NCBI GenBank assembly: GCA_947579665.1
Contig: CANPUZ010000060.1
Span: forward strand, 62,001 to 126,000
DNA length: 64,000 nt
Direction of reading: 5' to 3'
From: Sympetrum striolatum
Taxonomy: Eukaryota; Arthropoda; Insecta; Odonata; Libellulidae
Part shown: in pieces, positions 1-10,855 of the stretch
How positions within the stretch are numbered: position 1 is the first letter of the stretch
Layout: each line of letters begins with the position of its first letter
The notes under the pieces: model-generated
Databases searched by the model: none
Told to the model about the DNA's origin: nothing
Seen by the model: only the letters and a program-made list of their open reading frames with translations
Program-made: the position numbers and the translations under genes

Positions 1-877
1 ATATTTAGGTATATACTATTATTTATAAATGTTATAGAAAATTTATTTTACTATAACTTTTGTATGAAACATATTTTTGCATCACTGATTGTTTAGGAGT
101 TATCCATGAAATACTGATAAACCGGAAGTTGCTGATTATGTACGTTGTGTAAAGCTCATTTCTGGTTTTCAAAATATATTCATAAATATGATATATTGGT
201 ATATTGTATTCCTTATAAAAGTTTTAGATAATATAATTTACTATAACTTTTGTATTTAACATATTTTTGTATCACCGGTTCATTAGGAGTTATTCGTGAA
301 ATACTGATAAACCGGAAGAAGATGATTATGTACTTTGTGGGCGCTCTAACATGAAAACTATTTGTTGGATCAACACCAAATTTCATATATAGTATTTTGG
401 TTTGTCTCGTTAGAGTTGATAAGTTTTTGGAGTGAATCGGTTAACCGGAAGTTGAGCTTAATTCTTCAAAGCTCATTTCCGGTTTTCAAAATATCTCCAT
501 AAATATGGTATTTAGGTATATACTATTATTTGTAAAAGTTTTAGAAAATTTAATGTACTATAACTTTTGGTTGAAACATATTTTTGTATCACTGATTGTG
601 TAGGAGTTATTCATGAAATACTGATAAACCGGAAGTTGCTGATTATGTACTTTGTGGGCGCTCTGGGCTCTATGGGCGAAAGGCCAATTTCATCGTTTTT
701 CATCGATCATGTCCCAAAAATTATTTATCATGTTTTTGGCATCAAAGATAATATATAATATTAATAACTCAAATTCCAAGTTTAGATGGAATATAGAGTT
801 CGAAATTATTGCGGTAGATAAATATTTACATCTTATATATATGGAGAAAGTCATGTGCTGGCCACATCAGATTTTTT
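1..877 (+). mobile_element. Dispersed repeat element E1, 5'-truncated
   Basis: This is the 3' portion of the element seen more completely at 6381-7391, 7661-8706 and 14020-15050. The anchor GTGGGCGCTCT occurs at 337 and 654, 317 bp apart, as in the other copies. A 42-bp imperfect hairpin with AACCGGAA/TTCCGGTT outer arms lies at 443-484. The 3' end carries GGAGAAAGTCATGTGCTGGC followed by CACATCAGA and a T run, shared by all copies. The window edge cuts the left side. Near 150 the text jumps from the end of one module (ACGTTGTG) straight to AAAGCTCATTTC, so the leftmost module has lost internal sequence. No coding capacity is visible. The family is not recognised; it behaves like a non-autonomous dispersed repeat. 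Confidence 0.7.
443..484 (+). other. 42-bp imperfect hairpin inside E1
   Basis: The outer arms are AACCGGAA and TTCCGGTT (8 bp, perfect). An inner partial stem is based on GAGCTT and AAGCTC. The same structure at the same 42-bp length recurs at 6642-6683, 6959-7000, 7954-7995, 8271-8312 and 14285-14326. A copy at 14601-14642 has a weakened outer arm. Confidence 0.65.
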
Positions 878-1125
878 AATTAATTTTCCTCATTTTATCG
901 AGATTTGACCGATAAAAGCAACAAAAACGAATAATTTTGGCGAAATTTCAATTTTCTTCCTCTTTTTTTCCTTCATTTTTCTCATTTTATCGAGATATTA
1001 TCGAAAGAGCAACAAAAATGAATAATTTTAGCGAAATTTCTGTTTTTTTCTTTTTTTCGTTAATTTTCCTCATTATATCTGGATATTATCGAATGAAGCA
1101 ACAAAAAAGAATAATTATAGCGAAA

Positions 1126-1923
1126 AATCAATATTTTTCCACTTTTTCTTCGTTAATATTCCTTGATTTATCGAAATAATATCGAAAAAATCAACAAAAA
1201 CGAATAATTTTAGCGAAATTTCAAATTTTATCCATTTTTTTCCTTAATTTTCCTCGTTTTATCGAGATATTATCGAAAAAACGAATAATTTTACCGAAAT
1301 TTAAATTTTTTTCTTTTTTTTCCTTAATTGTCCTCGTTCTATCGTGATATTATCGAAAAAAGCAACAAAAAAGAATAATTTTAGCGAAATTTCAATTGTT
1401 ATCCTTTTTCTTCCTTAATTTTCCTCGTTTTATCGAGATATTATCGAAAAAAGCCACAAAAACGAATAATTTTACCGAAATTTAAATTTTTCTCTTCTTT
1501 TTTCCTAAATATTTCTCGTTTATCGTGATATTATCGAAAATAGCAACAAAAACAAATAATTTTAGCGAAATTTCAATTTCATTCCTCTTTTTTTTCCTTT
1601 ATTATCCAAATTTCATCGAGATATTATCGAAAAAAGCAACAAAAACGAATAATTTTAGCAAAATTTCAATTTCCTTCCACTTTCTTTACTTACTTTTCAT
1701 CATTTTATTAAGATATAATCGAAAATAGCAACAAAAACGAATAATTTTAGGGAAATATCAATTTTTTTTTCATTTTTTTTCCAAATTTCATAAAGATATT
1801 ATCGAAAAATGCAACAAAAACGAATAATTTTAGCGAAATATCAATTAATTCCTATTTTTTCCTTAATTTTCCTCGTTTTATCGTGATGTTATCGAAAAAA
1901 GCAACAAAAACGAATAATTTTAG
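1126..1923 (+). repeat. Satellite higher-order repeat, copy 1
   Basis: About 800 bp of satellite that recurs nearly identically 1,706 bp downstream at 2832-3629. The landmark CGTTAATATTCCTTGATTTA starts at 1151 here and at 2857 there. Additional partial copies start at 2321 and 4211. Confidence 0.7.
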
Positions 1924-2831
1924 CAAAATTTATGTTTTTTTCCTCTTTTTTTCCATCATTTTTCTCATTTTATCGAGATATTATCGAAAAATCCAACAAA
2001 AATGAATAATTTTAACGAAATTTGTTTTTTTTTCTCTTTTTTTTTGTTAATTTTCCACATTATATCTGGATATTATCGAATGAGTTAAAAAAACGAATAA
2101 TTTTAGCGAAATTTCAATTTCATTCCACCTTTTTTTACTTAATTTTCCTCATTTAATCGAGATTTGACCGAAAAAAGCAACAAAAAAAATAATTTTAGCG
2201 AAATTTCAATTTCATTCCCCTTTTTTTACTTAATTTTCCTCATTTAATCGAGATTTGACCGAAAAAAGCAACAAAAACGAAAATTTATAGCGATATATCA
2301 ATTTTTTTCCTCTTTTCCTTCGTTAATATTCCTTGATTTATCGAAATAATATCGAAAAAATCAACAAAAACGAATAATTTTAGCGAAATTTCAAATTTTA
2401 TCCATTTTTTTCCTTAATTTTCCTCGTTTTATCGAGATATTATCGAAAAAACGAATAATTTTACCGAAATTTAAATTTTTTCTTTTTTTTCCTTAATTGT
2501 CCTCGTTCTATCGTGATATTATCGAAAAAAGCAACAAAAACGAATAATTTTAGCGAAATTTCAATTGTTATCCTTTTTCTTCCTTAATTTTCCTCGTTTT
2601 ATCGAGATATTATCGAAAAAAGCCACAAAAACGAATAATTTTACAGAAATTTAAATTTTTCTCTTCTTTTTTCCTAAATTTTTCTCGTTTTATCGTGATG
2701 TTATCAAAAAAGCAACAAAAACGAATAATTTTAGCAAAATTTATGTTTTTTTCCTCTTTTTTCCCTTAATTTTCCTCATTTTATCGACATTTTATCGGAA
2801 AAAGCAACAAAAACGAATAATTTTAGCGAAA

Positions 2832-3629
2832 ATTCAATATTTTTCCACTTTTTCTTCGTTAATATTCCTTGATTTATCGAAATAATATCGAAAAAATCAA
2901 CAAAAACGAATAATTTTAGCGAAATTTCAAATTTTATCCATTTTTTTCCTTAATTTTCCTCGTTTTATCGAGATATTATCGAAAAAACGAATAATTTTAC
3001 CGAATTTTAAATTTTTTTCTTTTTTTTCCTTAATTGTCCTCGTTCTATCGTGATATTATCGAAAAAAGCAACAAAAAAGAATAATTTTAGCGAAATTTCA
3101 ATTGTTATCCTTTTTCTTCCTTAATTTTCCTCGTTTTATCGAGATATTATCGAAAAAAGCCACAAAAACGAATAATTTTACCGAAATTTAAATTTTTCTC
3201 TTCTTTTTTCCTAAATATTTCTCGTTTATCGTGATATTATCGAAAATAGCAACAAAAACAAATAATTTTAGCGAAATTTCAATTTCATTCCTCTTTTTTT
3301 TCCTTTATTATCCAAATTTCATCGAGATATTATCGAAAAAAGCAACAAAAACGAATAATTTTAGCAAAATTTCAATTTCCTTCCACTTTCTTTACTTACT
3401 TTTCATCATTTTATTAAGATATAATCGAAAATAGCAACAAAAACGAATAATTTTAGGGAAATATCAATTTTTTTTTCATTTTTTTTCCGAATTTCATAAA
3501 GATATTATCGAAAAATGCAACAAAAACGAATAATTTTAGCGAAATATCAATTAATTCCTATTTTTTCCTTAATTTTCCTCGTTTTATCGTGATGTTATCG
3601 AAAAAAGCAACAAAAACGAATAATTTTAG
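2832..3629 (+). repeat. Satellite higher-order repeat, copy 2
   Basis: Partner of 1126-1923. Several unit-specific variants agree in order between the two, so this is duplication of a multi-unit block and not independent drift of single units. The right edge is where the texts part after AATAATTTTAGC. Confidence 0.7.
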
Positions 3630-6514
3630 CGAAAATTCAATTTCATTCCCCTTTTTTACTTAATTTTCCTCATTTAATCAAGCTTTGAAGAAAAAAGCAA
3701 CAAAAACGAAATATTATAGCGAAATTTCAATTTTTTTCCACTTCTTTTTCTTAATTTTCTTGATTTTATCGAGATTTGACCGAAAAAAGCAACAGAAACG
3801 AAAAATTATAGGGAAATATCAATTGTTTTCCTCTTTTTTTCCATCATTTTTCTCATTTTATCGAGATATTATCGAAAAATCCAACAAAAATGAATAATTT
3901 TAACGAAATTTCTGTTTTTTTTTCTCTTTTTTTTTGTTAATTTTCCTCATTATATCTGGATATTATCGAATGAGTTAAAAAAACGAATAATTTTAGCGAA
4001 ATTTCAATTTCATTCCACCTTTTTTTACTTAATTTTCCTTATTTTATCGAGATTTGACCGAAAAAAGCAACAAAAAAAAATAATTTTAGCGAAATTTCAA
4101 TTTCATTCCCATTTTTTTACTTAATTTTCCTCATTTAATCGAGATTTGACCGAAAAAAAAACAAAAACGAAAAATTATAGCGATATATCAATTTTTTTCC
4201 TCTTTTCCTTCGTTAATATTCCTTGATTTATCGAAATAATATCGAAAAAATCAACAAAAACGAATAATTTTAGCGAAATTTCAAATTTTATCCATTTTTT
4301 TCCTTAATTTTCCTCGTTTTATCGAGATATTATCGAAAAAACGAATAATTTTACCGAAATTTAAATTTTTTCTTTTTTTCCTTAATTGTCCTCGTTCTAT
4401 CGTGATATTATCGAAAAAAGCAACAAAAACGAATAATTTTAGCGAAATTTCAATTGTTATCCTTTTTCTTCCTTAATATTCCTCGTTTTATCGAGATATT
4501 ATCGAAAAAAGCCACAAAAACGAATAATTTTACAGAAATTTAAATTTTTCTCTTCTTTTTTCCTAAATTTTTCTCGTTTTATCGTGATACTATCGAAAAT
4601 AGCAACATAAACAAATAATTTTAGCGAAATTTCTATTTCATTCCTCTTTTTTTTCCTTTATTTTCCAAATTTCATCGAGATATTATCGAAAAAAGCAACA
4701 AAAACGAATAATTTTAGCGTCATTTCATTTTGCTTCCACTTTCTTTACTCAATTTTCCTCATTTTATTAAGATATAATCGAAAAAAGCAACAAAAACGAA
4801 TAATTTTAGGGAAATATCAATTTTTTTTTCATTTTTTTTCCAAATTTCATAAAGATATTATCGAAAAATGCAACAAAAAGGAATAATGATAGTGAAAATT
4901 CAATATTTTTCCACTTTTTTTCCTTAATTTTTCTCATTTTATCGAGATATGACCGAAAAAAGCAACAAAAACGAAAAATTATAGCGAAATATCAATTTTT
5001 TTCCTCTTTTTTTCCTTAATTTTTCTCATTTTATCGAAATATTATCGAAAAATCCAACAAAAATGAATAATTTGAGCGAAATTTATGCTTTTTTCCTCTT
5101 TTTCCCTTAATTTTACTAATTTTATCGAGATATAATCGAAAAAAAGCAACAAAAGAATAATATTAGCAAAATTTATGTTTTTTTCCTCTTTTTTCCCTTA
5201 ATTTTCCTCATTTTATCGAGATTTTATCGGAAAAAGCATCAAAATCGAATAATTTTAGCGAGAATTCAATTTCATTCCCCTTTTTTACTTAATTTTCCTC
5301 ATTTTATCAAGATTTGACAGAAAAAAGCAACAAAAACGAAAATTTATAGCGAAATATCAATTTTTTTCCTCTTTTTTTCCACCATTTTTCTCATTTTATC
5401 GAGATATTATCGGAAAAAGCAACAAAAACGAATAATTTTAGCAAAATTTCATTTTCATTTCTCTTTCTTTTCCTTTATTTTCCAAATTTCATCGAGATAT
5501 TATCGAAAAAAGCAACAAAAACGAATAATTTTAGCGAAAATTCAATTTCATTCCCCTTTTTTACTTAATTTTCCTCATTTTATCAAGATTTGACCGAAAA
5601 AAGCAACAAAAACGAAATATTATAGCGAAATTTCAATTTTTTTCCACTTCTTTTCCTTAATTTTCTTTATTTTATCGAGATTTGACCGAAAAAAGCAACA
5701 GAAACGAAAAATTATAGCGAAATATCAATTGTTTTTCTCTTTTTTTCCATCATTTTTCTCATTTTATCGAGATATTATCGAAAAATCCAACAATAATGAA
5801 TAATTTTAGCGAAATTTCTGTTTTTTTCTCTTTTTTTGTTAATTTTCCTCATTATATCTGGATATTATCGAATGAGTTAAAAAAACGAATAATTTTAGCG
5901 AAATTTCAATTTCATTCCTCTTTTTTTACTTAATTTTCCTTATTTTGTCGAGATTTGACCGAAAAAAGCAAAAAAAAAAAATAATTTTAGCGAAATTTCA
6001 ATTTCATTCCCCTTTTTTTTTTACTTAATTTTCCTCATTTAATCGAGATTTGAACGAAAAAAGCAACAAAAACGAAAAATTATAGCGAAATATCAATTTT
6101 TTTCCTTCATTTTTCTCATTTTATCGAGATATAATCGAAAAAACCAACAAAAATGAATAATGTTAGCGAAATTTCAATTTTTTTCCTCTTTTTCTTCGTT
6201 AATATTCCTTATTTTATCGAGTCATTATCGATAAAAGCAACAAAAACGAATGATTTTTAGCGAAATTTCAATTTTTTCCTATTTCTTTTCCTTAATTTTC
6301 CTCGTTTTATCGGGATATGACCGAAAAAAGCAACAAAAACGAATAAAATTAGCGAAATTTCAATTTCATTCCCCTTTTTTACTTTCTCCATATACGAAGT
6401 ATAGAGAAAGTATTGTTTTCATGAAAAATTTCGACTTCGAGATTTCAACGGAAATACATGTTTTGGGGTCCCTAGAACACGTTTTGACCATTTTCGGAAT
6501 GATGTCTGTGTGTA

Positions 6515-6532
6515 TGTGTGTGTGTGTGTGTG
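6515..6532 (+). repeat. TG microsatellite in E2
   Basis: A short (TG)9 run at the position that holds (TG)25 in E3 and about (TG)10 in E4. Confidence 0.85.
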
Positions 6533-6641
6533 ATAGTGGGCGCTCTAACGTGAAAACTATTAGTCGTATCAATACCAAACTTCATATATAGTAGTGGTGT
6601 ATGTGCTGTCAGAGTTGATTAGTTTTTGAAGTAAATCGGTC

Positions 6642-6683
6642 AACCGGAAGTCGAGCTTTATTCATTAAAGCTCATTTCCGGTT
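6642..6683 (+). other. 42-bp hairpin, E2 module 1
   Basis: AACCGGAA pairs with TTCCGGTT and GAGCTTT pairs with AAAGCTC, with a 7-nt loop ATTCATT and a small asymmetric bulge (GTC against AT). This is the best-paired copy of the module hairpin. Confidence 0.75.
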
Positions 6684-6958
6684 TTCAAAATATCTCCATA
6701 AATATGATATATACGTATATTGTATTACTTATAAAAGTTTTAGATAATGTATTTTACTATAACTTTTGAATTTAATATATTTTTGTATCATCACTTGATT
6801 AGGAGTTATTCGTGTAATACCGATAAACCGGAAGTATCTGATTATGTACTTTGTGGGCGCTCTAACATGAAAATTGTTTGTTGGATCAACACCAAATTTT
6901 ATATGTAGTATTTTGGTTTGTGTGTTTAGAGTTGATTAGATTTTGGAGTAAATCGGTC

Positions 6959-7000
6959 AACCGGAAGTCGAGCTTCATTCTTCAATGCTCATTTCCGGTT
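6959..7000 (+). other. 42-bp hairpin, E2 module 2
   Basis: Same outer arms and same length as the module-1 copy. The inner arm is partly broken: GAGC/GCTC pairs, while the next positions mismatch. Confidence 0.6.
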
Positions 7001-7391
7001 TTCAAAATATCTCCATAAATATGATATTTAGGTATATAGTATTAGTAATAAAAGTTTTATAAAATGTAATTTACTATGACTTTTGTATGAAACATATTTT
7101 TGTATCACGGATTGTTTAGGAGTTATTTGTGAAATACTGATAAACCGGAAGTTGCTGATTATGTACGTTGTGGGCGCTCTGGGCGCTGGGGCGAAAGGCC
7201 ACTTCATCGTTTTTCATCGAACATGTCTTGAAAAACATTATTTATAATGTTTGTGACGTAAAAGATAATAATATATATAAATTAATCACTCATCTTCAAA
7301 GTTTAGATGGAATATAGAGTTCGAAATTACTGTCGTAGATAAATATTTACATCTTATATATGGAGAAAGTCATGTGCTGGCCACATCAGAT

Positions 7392-7660
7392 TTTTTTTCC
7401 TTATTTTCCAAATTTCATCGAGATAATATCGAAAAAAGCAACAAAAACGAATAATTTTAGCGAAATTTCAAATTTTATCCATTTTTTCCTTAATTTTCCT
7501 CGTTTTATCGAGATATTATCGAAAAAACGAATAATTTTACCGAAATTGAAATTTTTTTCTTTTTTTTTCCTTAATTGTCCTCGTTCTATCGTGATATTAT
7601 CGTAAAAAGCTACAAAAACGAATAATTTTAGCGAAATTTCAATTTCATTCCTCTTTTTTT
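7392..7660 (+). repeat. Satellite subfamily A between E2 and E3
   Basis: About three satellite units with the usual CGAATAATTTTAGCG and TTATCGAGATATTATCG blocks. No other content is seen. Confidence 0.8.
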
Positions 7661-7789
7661 ACTATCTCCATATACGAAGTATAGAGAAAGTATTGTTTTC
7701 ATGAAAAAATTCGACTTCGAGATTTCAACGGAAATACATGTTTTGGGGTCCCTAGAACACGTTTTGACCATTTTCGGAATGATGTCTGT

Positions 7790-7845
<56 letters not shown>

Positions 7846-8706
7846 TAGTGGACGCTCTAACGTGAAAACTATTGGTCGTATCAATACCAAACTTCATATA
7901 TAGTACTGTGGTGTGAGCTGTCAGAGTTGATAAGTTTTTGGAGTAAATCGGTTAACCGGAAGTCGAGCTTTATTCATTAATGCGCATTTCCGGTTTTCAA
8001 AATATCTCCATAAATATGATGTATACGTAAATTGTATTACTTATAAAAGTTTTAGATAATGTAATTTACTATAACGTTTGCATTTAACATATTTTTGTAT
8101 CACCAGTTGATTAGGAGTTATTCGTGAAATACTGATAAACCGGAAGAAGATGATTATGTACTTTGTGGGCGCTCTAACATGAAAACTATTTGTTTGATCA
8201 ACACCAAATTTCATATGTAGTATATTTATTACAGTCATTAGCGTTGATTAGTTTTTGGAGTAAATCGGTTAACCGGAAGTCGAGCTTTATTCATTAAAGC
8301 GCATTTCCGGTTTTCAAAATATCTCCATAAATATGATATTTAGGTATATACTATTATTTATAAATGTTTTAGAAAATGTAATTTACTATAACTTTTGTAT
8401 GAAACATATTTTTGTATCACTTATTGTTTAGGATTTATTCAGGAAATACTGATAAACCGGAAGTTGCTGATTATGTACTTTGTGGGCGCTCTGGGCTATA
8501 TGGGCGAAAGACCAAATCCATCGTTTTTCATCGAGCATGTCCCGAAAAACATTATTTATAACGTTTGTGACGTAAAAGATAATAATATATAAATTAATCA
8601 CTCATCTTCCAAGTTTAGATGGATTATAGAGTTCGAAATTACTGTCGTAGATAAATATTTACATCTTATATATGGAGAAAGTCATGTGCTGGCCACATCA
8701 GATTTT
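7661..8706 (+). mobile_element. Dispersed repeat element E3
   Basis: Same layout as E2. The 5' end is ACTATCTCCATATAC (one change from E2), with the TATACGAAGTATA palindrome, a long TG run and module anchors at 7848, 8165 and 8482 (317-bp steps). The 3' end has TATATGGAGAAAGT followed by CATGTGCTGGCCACATCAGA. Two 42-bp hairpins are present (7954-7995, 8271-8312). Only 269 bp of satellite separates it from E2, so the pair could come from one insertion that was then duplicated. No coding capacity is seen. Confidence 0.7.
7795..7844 (+). repeat. (TG)25 microsatellite
   Basis: An uninterrupted TG dinucleotide run inside E3, preceded by TGTGTGTA. It is the longest TG run in the window. Confidence 0.95.
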
Positions 8707-8955
8707 TTCCTTTATTTTCCAAATTTCATCGAGATATGTTATCGAAAAAAGCATTAAAAACGAATAATTTTAGCGAAATATCAATTTCCTTCCACTTTCT
8801 TTACTTAATTTTCCTCATTTTATCGAGATTTGATTGAAAAAAGGAACAAAAACGAAAAACTATAGCGAAATTTCTATTTTTTTCCTCTTTTTTTCCTTCA
8901 TTTTCCTCATTTTATCGAGATATTATCGAAAACAGCAACAAAAATGAATAATTTA
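8707..8955 (+). repeat. Satellite subfamily A, forward
   Basis: Forward satellite units after E3. They end at a strand switch near 8955, where AATGAATAATTTA runs into AAGCAAAATAGAGGGG, the reverse-complement reading of the satellite. Confidence 0.75.
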
Positions 8956-9380
8956 AAGCAAAATAGAGGGGAAAAATTTAAATTTCGCAAAATATATCTG
9001 TTTTCGTTGTTTATTTTATCATATCTCAATAGAATGAAGAAAAAAAGACAAAATTGAGGAAAAAATAGGAAGTTCGTTAATATTATCCTTTTTCGTTGCT
9101 TTATTCCACCATACCTCTATAAAATGACGAAAGTAAAGGAAAAATAGATGAAAAGAGTTTAAATTTTGCTAAAATTATCAGTTTTGTGGCTCTTTACAAT
9201 CATCGCTTGATAAAATGACGAAAATTAAGGAAAAATAGGGGAGAAAGAAGGAAGTTTTGCTTAAATTATCCGTTTTGGTGGCTTTTTCGGATCATATCTC
9301 GATAAAATGACGAAAAATAAAGACAAAATAGGGGGAAAAATTGAAATTTTGCTATAACAATCCATTTATGGTGCTTTTTC
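8956..9380 (-). repeat. Satellite subfamily B, inverted segment
   Basis: The + strand reads CATATCTCGATAAAATGACG and ATTATCCGTTTT, the reverse complements of CGTCATTTTATCGAGATATG and AAAACGGATAAT. The latter are hallmarks of subfamily B, found forward at 10856-12240. The inverted stretch ends at a palindromic point, GCTTT-TTC-AAAGC (9373-9385), after which the satellite reads forward for about 40 bp before the minisatellite begins. Confidence 0.75.
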
Positions 9381-9385
9381 AAAGC
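9373..9385 (+). other. Palindromic strand-switch point
   Basis: GCTTT TTC AAAGC gives a perfect 5-bp stem exactly where satellite orientation changes from - to +. The homologous point of the second island is at about 16385-16397. Confidence 0.6.
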
Positions 9386-9425
9386 AACAAAAGCAAAGAA
9401 GCAACGAAAACGGATAATTTCCAAT

Positions 9426-10415
9426 CCAAGAGGTCGACCCTGGGATGTCGACTCCCAGATGACTCACAGTCTATTACCCGAGGTCAATGACCCAAGTTCA
9501 ATGACCCCAGGTCGATGACCCGTGGTTGATGACCCGAGGTCAATGACCCGAGGTCAATGACCCGAGGTCAATGACCCGAGGTCAATGACCCGAGGTCGAT
9601 GACCCAAGGTTGATTACCCAAGGTCAATGACCAAAGGTCGGTGACACCAGGTCGATGACCCGAAGTCGATGACCAGAGGTCGATGACCCAAGGTTGATGA
9701 CCCGAGGTTTATGACCCGAGGTCGATGACCCGAGGTCAATTACCCGAGGACTATGACACGAGGGCGATTACCCGAGGTCCATGACCCGAGGTCAATGACC
9801 CCAGATCGATGACCCGAAGTCGATGTTCCAAAGTCGATGACCCCAGGTTGATGACCCCAGGTTTATGACCCCAGGTCGATGACCCAAGGTCTATTACCCC
9901 AGGTCGATGACCGCAGGTCGATGACCCCAGGTCGATTATTTGAGGTCTATTACCCGAGGTCTCTGACCCGAGGTCAATGACTCGAGGTCGATGACCCCAG
10001 ATTGATGACCCATGGTCGATGACCCGAGGTCTATGACCCAAGGTCGATTACCCAAGGTCAATGACCAGAGGTCAATGACCCCAGGTCAATGAACCAAAGT
10101 CGATGACCCAAGGTCGATGACCCGAGGTGGATGACCCGAGGTCGATGATCAGAGTACGATGACCCGAGATCGATGACCCGGGGTCAATGACCAGAGGACG
10201 ATAACTCAAGGTTGATGACCCAAGGTTGATGACCCGAGGTCAATTACCCGAGGTCTATGACCAAAGCTCGATTACCCGAGGTCAATGACCAGAGGTCAAT
10301 GATCCAGGTCAATGACCCAAAGTCGATGACCCAAGGTCGATGACCCGAGGTGGATGACCCGAGGTCGATGATCAGAGTTCGATGACCCGAGGTCGATTAC
10401 CCGAGGTCAATGACC
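9426..10415 (+). repeat. 14-bp minisatellite array, forward arm, island 1
   Basis: Tandem units of CCCGAGGTCAATGA (14 bp) and close variants (CCCAAGGTCGATGA, CCCCAGGTCGATGA). Perfect consecutive units occur around 9540-9600. The array is GC-richer than its surroundings. Open frames on either strand are period-driven and not genes. Confidence 0.9.
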
Positions 10416-10690
10416 CAAAGTCGATCTCCTGGGTTCAACTTCCCGGAGTTGACCTCCAGGCGTTGATCTCCCGGAGTCGAACTCCCGGAATCGAACTCCC
10501 GGATGCATACTCCTGGAGTCGTACTCCCGTAGTTGACCTCCCGTGGTCGAACTCCCGAAGCTGACCTCCAGGAATCTACAACCCGGAGTTGACCTCCAGG
10601 AGTCGACCTATCAGAGTCTTCCTCCCGGAGTCCAGCTCCCAGATTCGACCTCCCGGAGTCGACCTCCTTGAGTCGACATCACGCGGTAGA
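10416..10690 (+). repeat. 15-bp repeat core, island 1
   Basis: The period changes to 15 bp with units like TCGAACTCCCGGAAT and CTCCCGGAGTCGACC. The unit is itself partly self-complementary through CCGG and GTCGAC. It sits between the forward 14-bp arm and the reverse 14-bp arm. Confidence 0.8.
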
Positions 10691-10855
10691 TCTCCGGTCA
10701 TCGATCTTGTGTCATCGACTTTGTGTCATCAACCTCGGGTCATCGACCTCTGGCCATCGTCCTCTGGTCATCGACCTCGGGTATTTGACCTTGGTCCAAC
10801 GACCTTTGGTAATCGAGTTCAGGTCAACGAGCACGGGTCATCGAACTCTGACTAA
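10691..10855 (-). repeat. 14-bp minisatellite, reverse arm, island 1
   Basis: Units such as GTCATCGACCTCGG are the reverse complement of CCGAGGTCGATGAC from the forward arm. The island is therefore a large inverted repeat around the 15-bp core, with a long left arm and a short right arm. Confidence 0.85.

Larger units (their letters stand above)
878..6380 (+). repeat. AT-rich ~90-bp satellite, subfamily A
   Basis: This is a tandem array of degenerate units of about 90 bp. Key blocks in order are TTTTATCGAGATATTATCGA, then an A-rich block with AGCAACAAAAACGAATAA, then TTTTAGCGAAATTTCAAT, then a T-rich stretch containing CCTT and ending TTTTCCTCAT. Period variants arise from shortened blocks, for example where GCAACAA is lost. 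Open frames across it give low-complexity K/F/S/I peptides whose frame follows the repeat, so none is called as a gene. Larger internal duplications show local unequal exchange. No gene, RNA or promoter is visible in these 5.5 kb. Confidence 0.85.
6381..7391 (+). mobile_element. Dispersed repeat element E2
   Basis: An insertion-like block of about 1.0 kb inside the satellite. It opens with ACTTTCTCCATATA (6381-6394) and carries the inverse complement TATATGGAGAAAGT near the 3' end (7357-7370), so it has a 14-bp terminal-inverted-repeat-like pair with about 20 bp more beyond it, ending CACATCAGA. A small palindrome TATACGAAGTATA lies at the 5' end. A TG microsatellite follows, then three module anchors at 6536, 6853 and 7170, exactly 317 bp apart, and two 42-bp hairpins (6642-6683, 6959-7000). 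No transposase or other protein is encoded. A non-autonomous DNA element is the best guess; the family is not recognised. Confidence 0.7.

Noticed and set aside
6388..6404. TATACGAAGTAT resembles one arm of a loxP site
   Set aside because: Only about 10-12 bp match. There is no second arm at the right spacing, and the word is explained by the small palindrome at the element's 5' end, present in all copies.
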